DNA of 38,127 nt from Syntrophobacteraceae bacterium. Lineage in GTDB: Bacteria; Desulfobacterota; Syntrophobacteria; Syntrophobacterales; Syntrophobacteraceae. Shown in pieces: positions 17,019 through 25,606 of this stretch (its first letter is position 1; each line of letters opens with the position of its first letter). Both the position numbers and the translations under genes were made by a program. Location: positions 1-38,127 of the forward strand of contig JABUEY010000023.1 of the NCBI GenBank assembly GCA_013314815.1, in the 5' to 3' direction. The notes under the pieces were generated by a model. It searched no databases and had not been told where the DNA came from. It was given only the letters and a program-made list of their open reading frames with translations.

Positions 17019-17753
17019 ATGGCGACTATAGGCATTATCCCGGCCCGCTATGAATCCGTCCGGTTCCCGGGCAAACCCCTTGCCGATATCCTGGGCAAGC
17101 CCATGATTCAACACGTATTCGAGCGATCCCGGCTCACTCCGGGCCTCGACCGGCTCGTCGTCGCAACGGACGACTTGCGCATCGCGCGTACCGTCGAGTC
17201 TTTCGGCGGCGAATCGGTTCTTACCCGCGCCGACCATCCCAGCGGGTCCGACCGCCTGGCCGAAGCGTGCACCCTGCTCGGCCTGGCCGATGACGACATA
17301 GTGGTCAATATCCAGGGAGACGAACCTCTTGTCGAGCCCGTAATGATTGTCCGTCTCGTGGAAGCCCTCGATAATCACCCTGCCTGCCCCATGGCCACCC
17401 TTGCCTTTGAAAGCCGAAACGAAGCGGAATACTTCAATCCAAACGTGGTCAAGGTGGTTGTGGACCGGAACTGGAGGGCACTCTATTTTTCCCGATCACC
17501 TCTCCCCTTCTGGAGAGACCGTGGCGATGCGATCCCTCCCTTCTTGAAACACCTGGGCTTCTACGCTTACAGAACGGGCTTTCTGCTGAAATTTACTCTC
17601 CTGGCACCCGGGGACCTCGAGAACACGGAAAAGCTCGAACAACTGCGTGCTCTCGAACACGGCTACTCCATCCAGGTCGGCCTCTCTCCCATGGAAACAT
17701 CCGGCGTGGATACGCCGGATGATCTGCGGGCAGTCGCAAGACGGCTTTCCTGA
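17019..17753 (+). CDS. kdsB: 3-deoxy-manno-octulosonate cytidylyltransferase (CMP-KDO synthetase)
   Basis: 244 residues. Activates KDO as CMP-KDO for lipopolysaccharide inner-core synthesis in the cytoplasm. The family start IIPARYESVRFPGKPLADI with GKPMIQHVFERS is present, followed by VVATDDLRIA, HPSGSDRLAEA, VNIQGDEPLVEP, and the C-terminal KLEQLRALEHGYSIQV and SGVDTPDDL. I chose the ATG at 17019, with GAGG 11 nt upstream. The frame is open to 16941, but that extension has no family character. The gene kdsD, an earlier step of the same pathway, lies 6.5 kb downstream. Confidence 0.93.
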   Translation: MATIGIIPARYESVRFPGKPLADILGKPMIQHVFERSRLTPGLDRLVVATDDLRIARTVESFGGESVLTRADHPSGSDRLAEACTLLGLADDDIVVNIQGDEPLVEPVMIVRLVEALDNHPACPMATLAFESRNEAEYFNPNVVKVVVDRNWRALYFSRSPLPFWRDRGDAIPPFLKHLGFYAYRTGFLLKFTLLAPGDLENTEKLEQLRALEHGYSIQVGLSPMETSGVDTPDDLRAVARRLS

Positions 17754-18282
17754 ATGCTGACAGCACTCGCTTTCCGATGCGCCTCCGCACGGCCGCCGTT
17801 GCCGGCATGGAACAACAGAACCCTTTCCGCTATGAATTTGCTATGAATTTTGCTTGCCATTCTCCGGCGGATCGTTAGAATTCATTGGTTTAATTCCAGG
17901 GTTCACCAAGGAAACACCACGGGCGGGAGCCGTCATCACGGCGGGATGGACTTGCCCCTGCGAGAATGGTTCGGTTTGGCACAAATCTTGATTAGCAATC
18001 TGTATCCTGCGGGTACGACGTTCGACCGACCCATAAAGGGAACCAGCCCGGGGTGGTGCCGCAGCGCTTTGCGGGTAGTAACCGGGGTGGGACATCTTTT
18101 TTTCGACGGCACCAAATTGTGCCGCCGACACTGGAAGTGTGCCCATAAATCGGCAGGATGAGTCGCGCAGGGTTTGGGAAAGCGACTTATTGACAACCCG
18201 CCGCACCCTGTCCGGGCGTTGAACCTTCGGTTGGAAGCGGGGAAACCGCACGGGCAGGAACGGGAAGCATCGAGGAAGGGAC
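17754..18282. other. 529-bp intergenic region with several dyads, upstream of carA
   Basis: No coding frame here looks real. After the sigma-54-like site at 17977-17991 come closely spaced dyads: a 16-bp palindrome ACCAGCCCGGGGTGGT with one mismatched pair (18042-18057), CCGCA pairing with TGCGG just after it, CGGCAC/GTGCCG (18107-18124) and ACACT/AGTGT (about 18128-18140). A T7 run at about 18097-18103 is not preceded by a clear terminator stem. The region could be a long structured carA leader or a small RNA. It matches no riboswitch class I recognise. Confidence 0.4.
17977..17991 (+). promoter_or_regulatory. Candidate sigma-54 promoter
   Basis: TGGCACAAATCTTGA aligns with the -24/-12 consensus TGGCAC-N5-TTGC. 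It has GG and the G of the -12 element at the correct spacing, with A in place of the final C. It points towards carA, 290 bp downstream. A nitrogen-linked sigma factor would suit a glutamine-using enzyme, but one near-match is modest evidence. Confidence 0.35.
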
Positions 18283-19431
18283 ATGATTTCTCCATGGAAG
18301 CGGGCGAGGGCTTTTCTCCTGCTCGAAGACGGCACTCTTTTCAGAGGCTACACGTTTGCCGGACAAGGACGGGCACTGGGAGAAGTGGTCTTCAACACGG
18401 GAATGACCGGGTACCAGGAAGTACTCACGGACCCCTCCTACAAGGGGCAGATTGTGGCGATGACTTATCCTTTGACGGGCAATTACGGCATCAACGACGA
18501 GGACATGGAATCGGCCGCTGTCCAGGTGGAGGCTTTCATTGTGAGGGAATACCAGGATTTTCCCAGCAACTGGCGCTCGAACAGGACTTTGGCCGATTTC
18601 CTGAACGAGCACGGCAAGATCGGCATTGAAGGCATCGACACCCGGGCACTCACGCGCCACATACGGCTGGCGGGGGCGATGCGGGGGATTGTCGCCACGG
18701 ATACGGACGACACGGGAAGGCTCATGGACCAGGTCATGGGCTTTCCGGGGCTGAACGGAGTAGACCTGGTTCAGCATGTAACCTGTGCCCGCCCTTACCT
18801 CTGGGATCGATCGTCACAGCCGGGTTCATTTCCGCCCGCACAATGGAAGGAAGGCCCGGGATTCCGCGTGGCGGCCATCGATTGCGGAATCAAATTCAAC
18901 ATCCTGCGCAAACTGGAAGACGAAGGATGCCAGATCATGGTATTTCCCGCCCATGCCTGCGCCGAAGAAATCATGGCCTGCGATCCGGACGGGATTTTCC
19001 TTTCCAACGGTCCCGGGGACCCCGCCGCCGTGCACTACGTGATTGACACGGTGCGAAATCTGCTCGGCAAGCGCCCCATGTTCGGTATCTGCCTCGGCCA
19101 CCAGATCATGGGGCTGGCTTTGGGCGGCCGAACGTTCAAGCTCAAGTTCGGGCACCGCGGCGTCAACCAGCCGGTCAAGGACCTTACCACCGGAAAGGTG
19201 GAAATCACCTCTCAGAACCACGGCTTCTGCGTGGACCCGGAATCCATGAAGAACATGCCGCTGCGTATGACCCATTTCAACCTGAACGACAATACCCTGG
19301 AGGGAATGGAACACCTGGAGATTCCCGCGTTCAGTGTGCAGTATCATCCCGAAGCCTCACCCGGTCCCCACGATGCGTCCTACCTCTTCAAACGGTTCAT
19401 CGAACGGATGGAAGGGGGGCATCGAGAATAG
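18283..19431 (+). CDS. carA: Carbamoyl-phosphate synthase, small (glutaminase) subunit
   Basis: 382 residues. Hydrolyses glutamine and passes ammonia to CarB for carbamoyl phosphate, used in pyrimidine and arginine synthesis. The N-terminal CarA domain (FNTGMTGYQEVLTDPSY) is followed by a class I amidotransferase domain. Its nucleophile is Cys270 in GICLGHQIMGLALGG, with His355 and Glu357 in QYHPEASPGP completing the triad. GAGGAAGGGA precedes the ATG closely. It lies 79 bp upstream of carB and is preceded by the long structured region and a possible sigma-54 site. Confidence 0.95.
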   Translation: MISPWKRARAFLLLEDGTLFRGYTFAGQGRALGEVVFNTGMTGYQEVLTDPSYKGQIVAMTYPLTGNYGINDEDMESAAVQVEAFIVREYQDFPSNWRSNRTLADFLNEHGKIGIEGIDTRALTRHIRLAGAMRGIVATDTDDTGRLMDQVMGFPGLNGVDLVQHVTCARPYLWDRSSQPGSFPPAQWKEGPGFRVAAIDCGIKFNILRKLEDEGCQIMVFPAHACAEEIMACDPDGIFLSNGPGDPAAVHYVIDTVRNLLGKRPMFGICLGHQIMGLALGGRTFKLKFGHRGVNQPVKDLTTGKVEITSQNHGFCVDPESMKNMPLRMTHFNLNDNTLEGMEHLEIPAFSVQYHPEASPGPHDASYLFKRFIERMEGGHRE

Positions 19432-19510
19432 AGGCATCGAAAAAGAAAGGATTGCGCCCCGGTTGAACAACCTATTCTTTCATGCGGGAGAGTAAAGAGA
19501 ACGGACACCC

Positions 19511-22500
19511 ATGCCCAGGCGAACAGACATCAGAAAGATACTCATCATCGGCTCCGGCCCCATCATCATCAGCCAGGCCTGTGAGTTCGACTACTCGGGA
19601 ACACAGGCGTGCAAGGCACTCCGTGAAGAAGGGTACGAAATTGTACTCATCAACAGCAATCCGGCCACGATCATGACTGACCCGGAGACCGCTCACCGCA
19701 CCTACATCGAACCCATTATCCCCGAGGCTGTGGCCAGGGTCATCGAACGGGAGCGGCCTGATGCGCTTCTTCCGACGCTGGGAGGCCAGACGGCGCTGAA
19801 TGTTGCCGTGCGAGTTGCGGAGATGGGTGTGCTCGACCGTTTCGGCGTGGAAATGATCGGGGCCAGAGTCGACGTTATCAAGAAGGCCGAAGACCGGGAG
19901 TTGTTCCGCGAGGCCATGAGGCGTATCGGGCTGCGTGTTCCGGAGAGCGGGATAGCCAGGAGCATGGCTGAAGTGGAAGCCATTGCCCGGAAGATCGGGT
20001 ATCCCGTCATCGTGAGGCCGTCTTTTACACTCGGCGGCACGGGAGGCGGGGTCGCATACAATCGCGAGGAGCTGGTCGAACTGGCCCAGGGAGGCCTGGA
20101 TGCCAGTTTCATTCATGCGGTCATGCTGGAAGAATCGGTACTGGGGTGGAAAGAGTTCGAACTCGAACTCATGCGCGACTGCATGGACAATGTGGTGATC
20201 ATCTGTTCCATCGAAAACATGGATGCCATGGGAGTCCACACGGGGGATTCCATCACCGTGGCCCCCGCCCAGACGCTCACCGATCTCGAATACCAGAAGA
20301 TGCGCGATGCGTCCATTGCCATTCTTCGGGAAATAGGAGTGGAGACCGGTGGTTCGAATGTACAGTTTGCCGTGAACCCTGCAAACGGGGATATCGTGGT
20401 GATCGAGATGAATCCCCGAGTATCCAGATCTTCGGCCCTGGCTTCCAAGGCCACGGGATTCCCCATCGCAAAGATTGCCGCAAAACTGGCTGTAGGGTAT
20501 TCTCTTGACGAACTGGCCAACGACATTACCCGGGAGACTCGTGCTTCCTTCGAACCCACCATCGATTACTGCGTGGTCAAGGTACCGCGTTTCACCTTTG
20601 AAAAATTCCCTGCAACGGAAGACGTGCTTTCCACGTCGATGAAGTCCGTGGGGGAAACCATGGCGATAGGCCGCACTTTCAAGGAGGCGCTCCAAAAGGC
20701 GATCCGTTCTCTCGAAATCAACCGGTTCGGCTTCGGAGAACCTCCACCAGATCCGAACGGTGACTACCTCGAACAACTCAAGCAGAAGCTGCGACGCCCC
20801 AATTCGATGCGGCTCTTCCAGATCGGCGAGGCGATCCGCCTCGGGCTCTCCATCGAAGAAATCAGCAGTCTCACCTGGGTGGATCCCTGGTTTCTTCATC
20901 ACATCAAGCAGATCCTCGATTTCGAAAAGGAGTTGATGGAATCGTCATCCGTCGAGAATCTCCTCGAAGATGCCGACAGGCTCAGTTTTGCCAAGTCATG
21001 GGGATTTTCCGACATTCGGCTGGCTCATCTCACCGGAACGGATGAGGAGACCGTCCGCCGGGCACGGTTGCGCCATGCCGTCAGGCCGGTCTACAAGCTC
21101 GTCGACACCTGTGCGGCGGAATTCGAGGCCTATACCCCCTACTACTATTCGACCTATGAGACGGAGGACGAAGCCAGGCCTTCCGACCGTGACAAGGTAG
21201 TCATTTTGGGTGGAGGCCCCAACCGGACCGGGCAGGGCATCGAATTCGACTACTGCTGTGTGCACGCATCCTTGTCACTGCGGGATGAAGGCTGCGAATC
21301 CATCATGGTGAATTCCAACCCCGAAACGGTTTCCACGGACTATGACACTTCGGACAAGCTTTACTTCGAACCGCTCACCCGGGAGGACGTGCTCCACATC
21401 CTCGACACCGAAAGACCCAGGGGCGTGATCGTACAGTTCGGCGGCCAGACCCCCTTGAATCTTGCGGTGCCGCTCGAGAAAGCCGGCGCGAGGATCCTGG
21501 GCACATCTCCCGATGCCATCGATCTCGCCGAGGACCGCAAGCGCTTTCAGCAGATGCTGCTCAAGCTCGGCCTCAAACAGCCCCGGAACGCGACAGCGTT
21601 CACGTTTGAAGAAGCCCTCGATGCCGCGAAATCCATCGGCTATCCCGTGGTGGTACGCCCGTCGTATGTTCTCGGCGGCCGTGCCATGGAAATCATCCAT
21701 GACGGGGACACCCTGAAGGAATTCATGAAGACGGCCGTTCACGTATCACCGGGCCATCCCATTCTGATCGACCAGTTTCTCGAAGACGCCGTCGAACTCG
21801 ATGTCGATGCGCTGAGCGACGGGAACCTTACGGTAGTCGGCGGCATCATGGAACACATCGAGCAGGCGGGAATCCATTCGGGGGACAGTGCGTGCGTTCT
21901 GCCTCCCATCAGCATATCGCGGGATGTTCAGAAGGAAATCATGAGGCAGACCAAGCTCATGGCTGCCGAACTCGGCGTGGTCGGACTCATGAACGTCCAG
22001 TTCGCCATCCAGAACGGGGAGATCTATATTCTGGAAGTCAACCCGAGGGCTTCGCGGACGGTTCCCTTTGTAAGCAAGGCGATCGGTTTCCCCTTGGCAA
22101 AACTCGCCACCAGGGTTATGCTGGGAAAGTCATTGAAAGAACTGGGATTCGTCACTGAAGTGGAGCCCCGGCACATCTCCGTCAAGGAAGCCGTCTTCCC
22201 CTTCTCCCGCTTCCCCAACGTCGATACGCTTCTCGGCCCGGAAATGAAGTCGACGGGCGAGGTCATGGGCATCGGGGAAAGCTTCGGCATCGCTTTCGCC
22301 AAGGCGCAGGCGGGGGCGGGCTACGAACTGCCCGTCCGCGGTTCTGTGTTCATCAGCGTGCACGACCTGGACAAACCGAAGGTGCTTCCGGTGGCGGAGA
22401 AGTTCAGGGATATGGGATTTCGCCTGATCGCCACGTCTGGAACAGCAGGATTTCTGAGGAGTCACGGCATCCAGGCGGACAGTGTGTTCAAACTGCGGGA

Positions 22501-22750
22501 AGGCCGTCCTCATGTGGTGGACCGCATCAAGAACGGCGAAATCCAGCTGGTCGTCAACACCAGCCTGGGGAAGAAGACCACGTCCGATTCCTACGAGATA
22601 CGGCGCACCACTCTCGAATACAACATCCCCTATGCGACCACCATATCCGGAGCAAGAGCCATGGCTGAAGCCGTAAGCGAACTTCAGAAGGGCAACTGGG
22701 ATGTGAAAACCATTCAGGAGTATCATGCCGCGCACGCATTCGATCTGTAA
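19511..22750 (+). CDS. carB: Carbamoyl-phosphate synthase, large subunit
   Basis: 1079 residues, the normal full length. Two homologous ATP-grasp halves are visible: the first starts with [20 protein letters not shown], the second with [20 protein letters not shown] near residue 562. Each has the GGQT motif ([22 protein letters not shown]) and a VRPS(F/Y)xLGG loop. The C-terminal MGS-like allosteric domain begins near residue 940 ([21 protein letters not shown]) and contains [13 protein letters not shown]. The first half makes carboxyphosphate and carbamate; the second phosphorylates carbamate. Confidence 0.96.
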   Translation: MPRRTDIRKILIIGSGPIIISQACEFDYSGTQACKALREEGYEIVLINSNPATIMTDPETAHRTYIEPIIPEAVARVIERERPDALLPTLGGQTALNVAVRVAEMGVLDRFGVEMIGARVDVIKKAEDRELFREAMRRIGLRVPESGIARSMAEVEAIARKIGYPVIVRPSFTLGGTGGGVAYNREELVELAQGGLDASFIHAVMLEESVLGWKEFELELMRDCMDNVVIICSIENMDAMGVHTGDSITVAPAQTLTDLEYQKMRDASIAILREIGVETGGSNVQFAVNPANGDIVVIEMNPRVSRSSALASKATGFPIAKIAAKLAVGYSLDELANDITRETRASFEPTIDYCVVKVPRFTFEKFPATEDVLSTSMKSVGETMAIGRTFKEALQKAIRSLEINRFGFGEPPPDPNGDYLEQLKQKLRRPNSMRLFQIGEAIRLGLSIEEISSLTWVDPWFLHHIKQILDFEKELMESSSVENLLEDADRLSFAKSWGFSDIRLAHLTGTDEETVRRARLRHAVRPVYKLVDTCAAEFEAYTPYYYSTYETEDEARPSDRDKVVILGGGPNRTGQGIEFDYCCVHASLSLRDEGCESIMVNSNPETVSTDYDTSDKLYFEPLTREDVLHILDTERPRGVIVQFGGQTPLNLAVPLEKAGARILGTSPDAIDLAEDRKRFQQMLLKLGLKQPRNATAFTFEEALDAAKSIGYPVVVRPSYVLGGRAMEIIHDGDTLKEFMKTAVHVSPGHPILIDQFLEDAVELDVDALSDGNLTVVGGIMEHIEQAGIHSGDSACVLPPISISRDVQKEIMRQTKLMAAELGVVGLMNVQFAIQNGEIYILEVNPRASRTVPFVSKAIGFPLAKLATRVMLGKSLKELGFVTEVEPRHISVKEAVFPFSRFPNVDTLLGPEMKSTGEVMGIGESFGIAFAKAQAGAGYELPVRGSVFISVHDLDKPKVLPVAEKFRDMGFRLIATSGTAGFLRSHGIQADSVFKLREGRPHVVDRIKNGEIQLVVNTSLGKKTTSDSYEIRRTTLEYNIPYATTISGARAMAEAVSELQKGNWDVKTIQEYHAAHAFDL

Positions 22751-22789
22751 GGCAGGTTTTTCCGGTGGCATTGGAGGCAGACTGAACCC

Positions 22790-24235
22790 ATGAATCGTCG
22801 TTCGTTACTCACCGCACTCGCCCCTTTCACTCCCCGCAAGCGGGAAGAATGCGGTATCTTTGGAGTCTATGGAAACCCCGACGCAGCCAAGCTGACCTAC
22901 TTCGGTCTTTACGCTCTGCAGCACCGCGGTCAGGAGAGCGCCGGGATAGCTGTTTCGGACGGCTGCCAAGTGCGGGAATACAAGCACATGGGGCTGGTCC
23001 ACGACGTCTTCAGGGAAGACATTCTGAAGATCCTGCAAGGGCACATCTCCGTCGGCCATGTGCGTTATTCCACCACGGGATCCTCTCTTCTGGCCAATGC
23101 CCAACCCTTCGTCGTCTTTCATGACAACCAGTACTATGCCATCGGCCACAACGGGAACCTGGTCAACGCGGTTGAACTGCGTCGTGAGATGGAGGCTCAG
23201 GGAGCCATATTTCAGTCCACCATGGACACCGAGATCATCATGCATCTCATCACCAGGAACCTGATCTACGGCCTCGAAGAAGCCCTCGTACAGGCACTCA
23301 CCCAGATTGAAGGCGCCTACTCTTTGATCATGTGCACCAAGGACAAACTCATCGGTGTGCGAGACCCGCGGGGATTTCGGCCGCTGTGCCTGGGTGAACT
23401 GAACGGCAGCTACGTCCTGGCATCGGAAACCTGTGCTTTCGACCTTATCGAAGCCACCTACATCCGTGATGTGGAACCGGGTGAAATCCTGATCATCGAC
23501 CACAACGGATTCCGCTCCCTCCATCCTTTTCCCAGGATGCGGCAGGCGTACTGCATTTTTGAATTCATCTATTTCGCGCGCCCCGACAGCAACATCTTCA
23601 CGCAGAATGTGTATCTTTGCAGGAAGCGGCTGGGACGACTCATGGCCCGCGAGAATTACAGTCTTACCGGCGATTTCGTCATGCCTTTCCCCGATTCCGG
23701 CAACTATGCGGCTCTGGGTTTTGCCGAAGCCTCGGAGATTCCCCTCGAAATGGGAGTAATCCGGAACCACTACGTAGGGAGGACTTTCATTCAGCCCAGC
23801 CAGGCCATGCGGGATTTTGGAGTTCGAGTGAAACTGAACCCGGTGCGGGAGCTTCTGTACGACAAGAGAGTCATCCTGGTGGAGGATTCCATCATCCGGG
23901 GCACGACCACGCGCACTCGAATCAGTGCCCTTCGACAGGCGGGAGCCAAAGAGGTGCACATGCTGGTGAGCTGCCCCCCTCACCGCTTTCCATGCCCTTA
24001 CGGGATAGACTTCTCGACCAAGGGGGAACTCATTGCCGCTTCTCATTCCGTTGAAGAAATCCGGGATTTCATCGGGCTCGATTCGCTGAATTACCTGAGC
24101 CTCGAAGGACTGCTTGAAGGGGCAGGCGCATCCCTGGAGGACCACCCTTTCTGCCTGGCCTGTTTCACGGGTGACTATGCCGTACCCTTCGAGGAACAAG
24201 TGCGAAAGGATTGCTTTGAACACCAAAGGCGGTAA
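22790..24235 (+). CDS. purF: Amidophosphoribosyltransferase
   Basis: 481 residues. Commits PRPP and glutamine to purine synthesis. The class II glutaminase domain follows a 20-residue propeptide: Cys21 in EECGIFGVYG should become the N-terminal nucleophile after cleavage. The phosphoribosyltransferase domain carries the PRPP loop VILVEDSIIRGTTTRTRI. Cysteines in the B. subtilis-type positions (CAFDLI, FPCPYGID, CLACFTGDY) point to the [4Fe-4S], processed form of the enzyme. GGAGG lies upstream of the ATG. It lies 39 bp after carB, so carA, carB and purF are probably one transcript, joining two glutamine-consuming nucleotide pathways. Confidence 0.95.
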   Translation: MNRRSLLTALAPFTPRKREECGIFGVYGNPDAAKLTYFGLYALQHRGQESAGIAVSDGCQVREYKHMGLVHDVFREDILKILQGHISVGHVRYSTTGSSLLANAQPFVVFHDNQYYAIGHNGNLVNAVELRREMEAQGAIFQSTMDTEIIMHLITRNLIYGLEEALVQALTQIEGAYSLIMCTKDKLIGVRDPRGFRPLCLGELNGSYVLASETCAFDLIEATYIRDVEPGEILIIDHNGFRSLHPFPRMRQAYCIFEFIYFARPDSNIFTQNVYLCRKRLGRLMARENYSLTGDFVMPFPDSGNYAALGFAEASEIPLEMGVIRNHYVGRTFIQPSQAMRDFGVRVKLNPVRELLYDKRVILVEDSIIRGTTTRTRISALRQAGAKEVHMLVSCPPHRFPCPYGIDFSTKGELIAASHSVEEIRDFIGLDSLNYLSLEGLLEGAGASLEDHPFCLACFTGDYAVPFEEQVRKDCFEHQRR

Positions 24236-25352
24236 GTCTCCCAAAGTGCTCCCGGACGTGCCGGGTGGAATGCGCAATTTCGACGACGCCCCGGGGCACC
24301 AAGGCCTGGAAGAACTTTCCCGTCGCCCGGGCCAAGTCGAAGACTCCGCCCGGGCGATGATAAACGGCACGAGGAGGAGCGAAATCCTCGATATCGCCAG
24401 GGAAGTTCTTCGTGTCGAAGCCGAGGGCATTCTTCATCTGTTGGCGCGCGTGGATGAAAGGCTCGTTCAGGCGGTGCTTTGGATATACGAGTGCACCGGG
24501 CGGGTGGTCGTAACGGGGATTGGCAAATCGGGCGTCGTGGGGCGCAAGATAGTGGCCACACTCAGCAGCACGGGCACGCCCGCCATTTTTATCCACCCGG
24601 TCGAAGCCATGCACGGGGACCTCGGGATGGTGCGCGGCGAGGATATCGTGCTTGCTCTTTCCAACAGCGGAGAAACCGACGAACTGAATATCATCCTTCC
24701 TTCCCTGAAGCGCATCGGCACAAGGATCATCGCCTTTACGGGCAACCTGTCTTCTTCCCTCGCCGGATACTGCGACCTGGCGGTTTACACGGGCGTACCC
24801 AGGGAAGCCTGCCCCTTCGGCCTCGTGCCCACGGCCAGCACCACCGCCCAACTGGCCATGGGCGACGCCATGGCCGTCGCCCTGCTCACCCTGCGCCGAT
24901 TCCAGGCCAGGGATTTTCATAACCTGCACCCCGGCGGACACCTCGGCGAAAGGCTCAAGGTCGCCCTGCGTGACGTCATGCGCCAGGGAGAGCAGATCCC
25001 CCTTGTCGGGCCGGACCATACCATTGCCCAGGCCATCGAGGAGATGAGCGTCAAGAAGGTGGGAGCAACTCTCATCGTCGACGAAGGCCGGCAGCTTCTA
25101 GGCATCTTCACCGACGGAGACCTCAGAAGAGCTCTTCATGCATGCCGGAACATCCATGACAGGCCTGTCCGTTCCTTCATGTCGCACAATCCGCGCACCA
25201 TAGCGGCAAACCTCTCCGTGGCCGACGCCCTCGAAATGATGGAACACCATGAGATCACCGTTCTCCCGGTAACGGATGAGAGCGGAACCCTCCAGGGAAT
25301 TCTTCACCTTCATGACCTTCTGGGTAAGGGAAAGATACGCTTCACGCGTTGA
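24216..25352 (+). CDS. kdsD: Arabinose-5-phosphate isomerase (KdsD/KpsF type)
   Basis: Converts ribulose 5-phosphate to arabinose 5-phosphate, the first step towards KDO. The SIS domain (VVVTGIGKSGVVGRKIVATLSSTGTPAIF, split here as GIGKSGVVGRKI and STGTPAIF; SNSGETDEL; TGVPREACPFGLVPTAST) is followed by two CBS domains (from about IPLVGPDHTIAQAIEEMSV to the end). The start is uncertain. TTG at 24216 has AAGGA 5 nt upstream and overlaps the end of purF, giving 378 residues. ATG at 24357 would start at MINGTRRSEIL, where family members usually begin, but has no ribosome site. The overlap with purF suggests cotranscription. Confidence 0.88.
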   Translation: MNTKGGKSPKVLPDVPGGMRNFDDAPGHQGLEELSRRPGQVEDSARAMINGTRRSEILDIAREVLRVEAEGILHLLARVDERLVQAVLWIYECTGRVVVTGIGKSGVVGRKIVATLSSTGTPAIFIHPVEAMHGDLGMVRGEDIVLALSNSGETDELNIILPSLKRIGTRIIAFTGNLSSSLAGYCDLAVYTGVPREACPFGLVPTASTTAQLAMGDAMAVALLTLRRFQARDFHNLHPGGHLGERLKVALRDVMRQGEQIPLVGPDHTIAQAIEEMSVKKVGATLIVDEGRQLLGIFTDGDLRRALHACRNIHDRPVRSFMSHNPRTIAANLSVADALEMMEHHEITVLPVTDESGTLQGILHLHDLLGKGKIRFTR

Positions 25353-25606
25353 ACGAACGCATGCCGCATCGAGCGGAAACCTATGGCGGTATCCTCCCCG
25401 GCCGGCTGCCAGGTCTAGAGCAGCCGCCCCATGTCTCCTATTTTTCGGAGCATCAGGTGCACATCGCCCAGGCGTTGCTCCTGCTTACCGGGCCATTCCC
25501 TGTGCCTCGGATGCCTTCTGCCTTGTCCGCCTCGGCGGTGACACGCTCTTGACTTTGGTACAGGTAGATCTGATGATACCTTAGGAGAGGAACAGACGGT
25601 TCGTTT
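25353..25606. other. Gap between kdsD and the M48 protease gene
   Basis: No credible coding frame. A 6-bp hairpin, GGCTGC (25404-25409) with GCAGCC (25420-25425), is present but lacks a following T-run, so I do not call it a terminator. AGGAGAGG at 25583-25590 is the probable ribosome-site region for the next gene. Confidence 0.4.

Noticed and set aside
18107-18124. Rho-independent terminator
   Set aside because: The hairpin is not followed by T residues on either strand; the T7 run lies before it on the plus strand.
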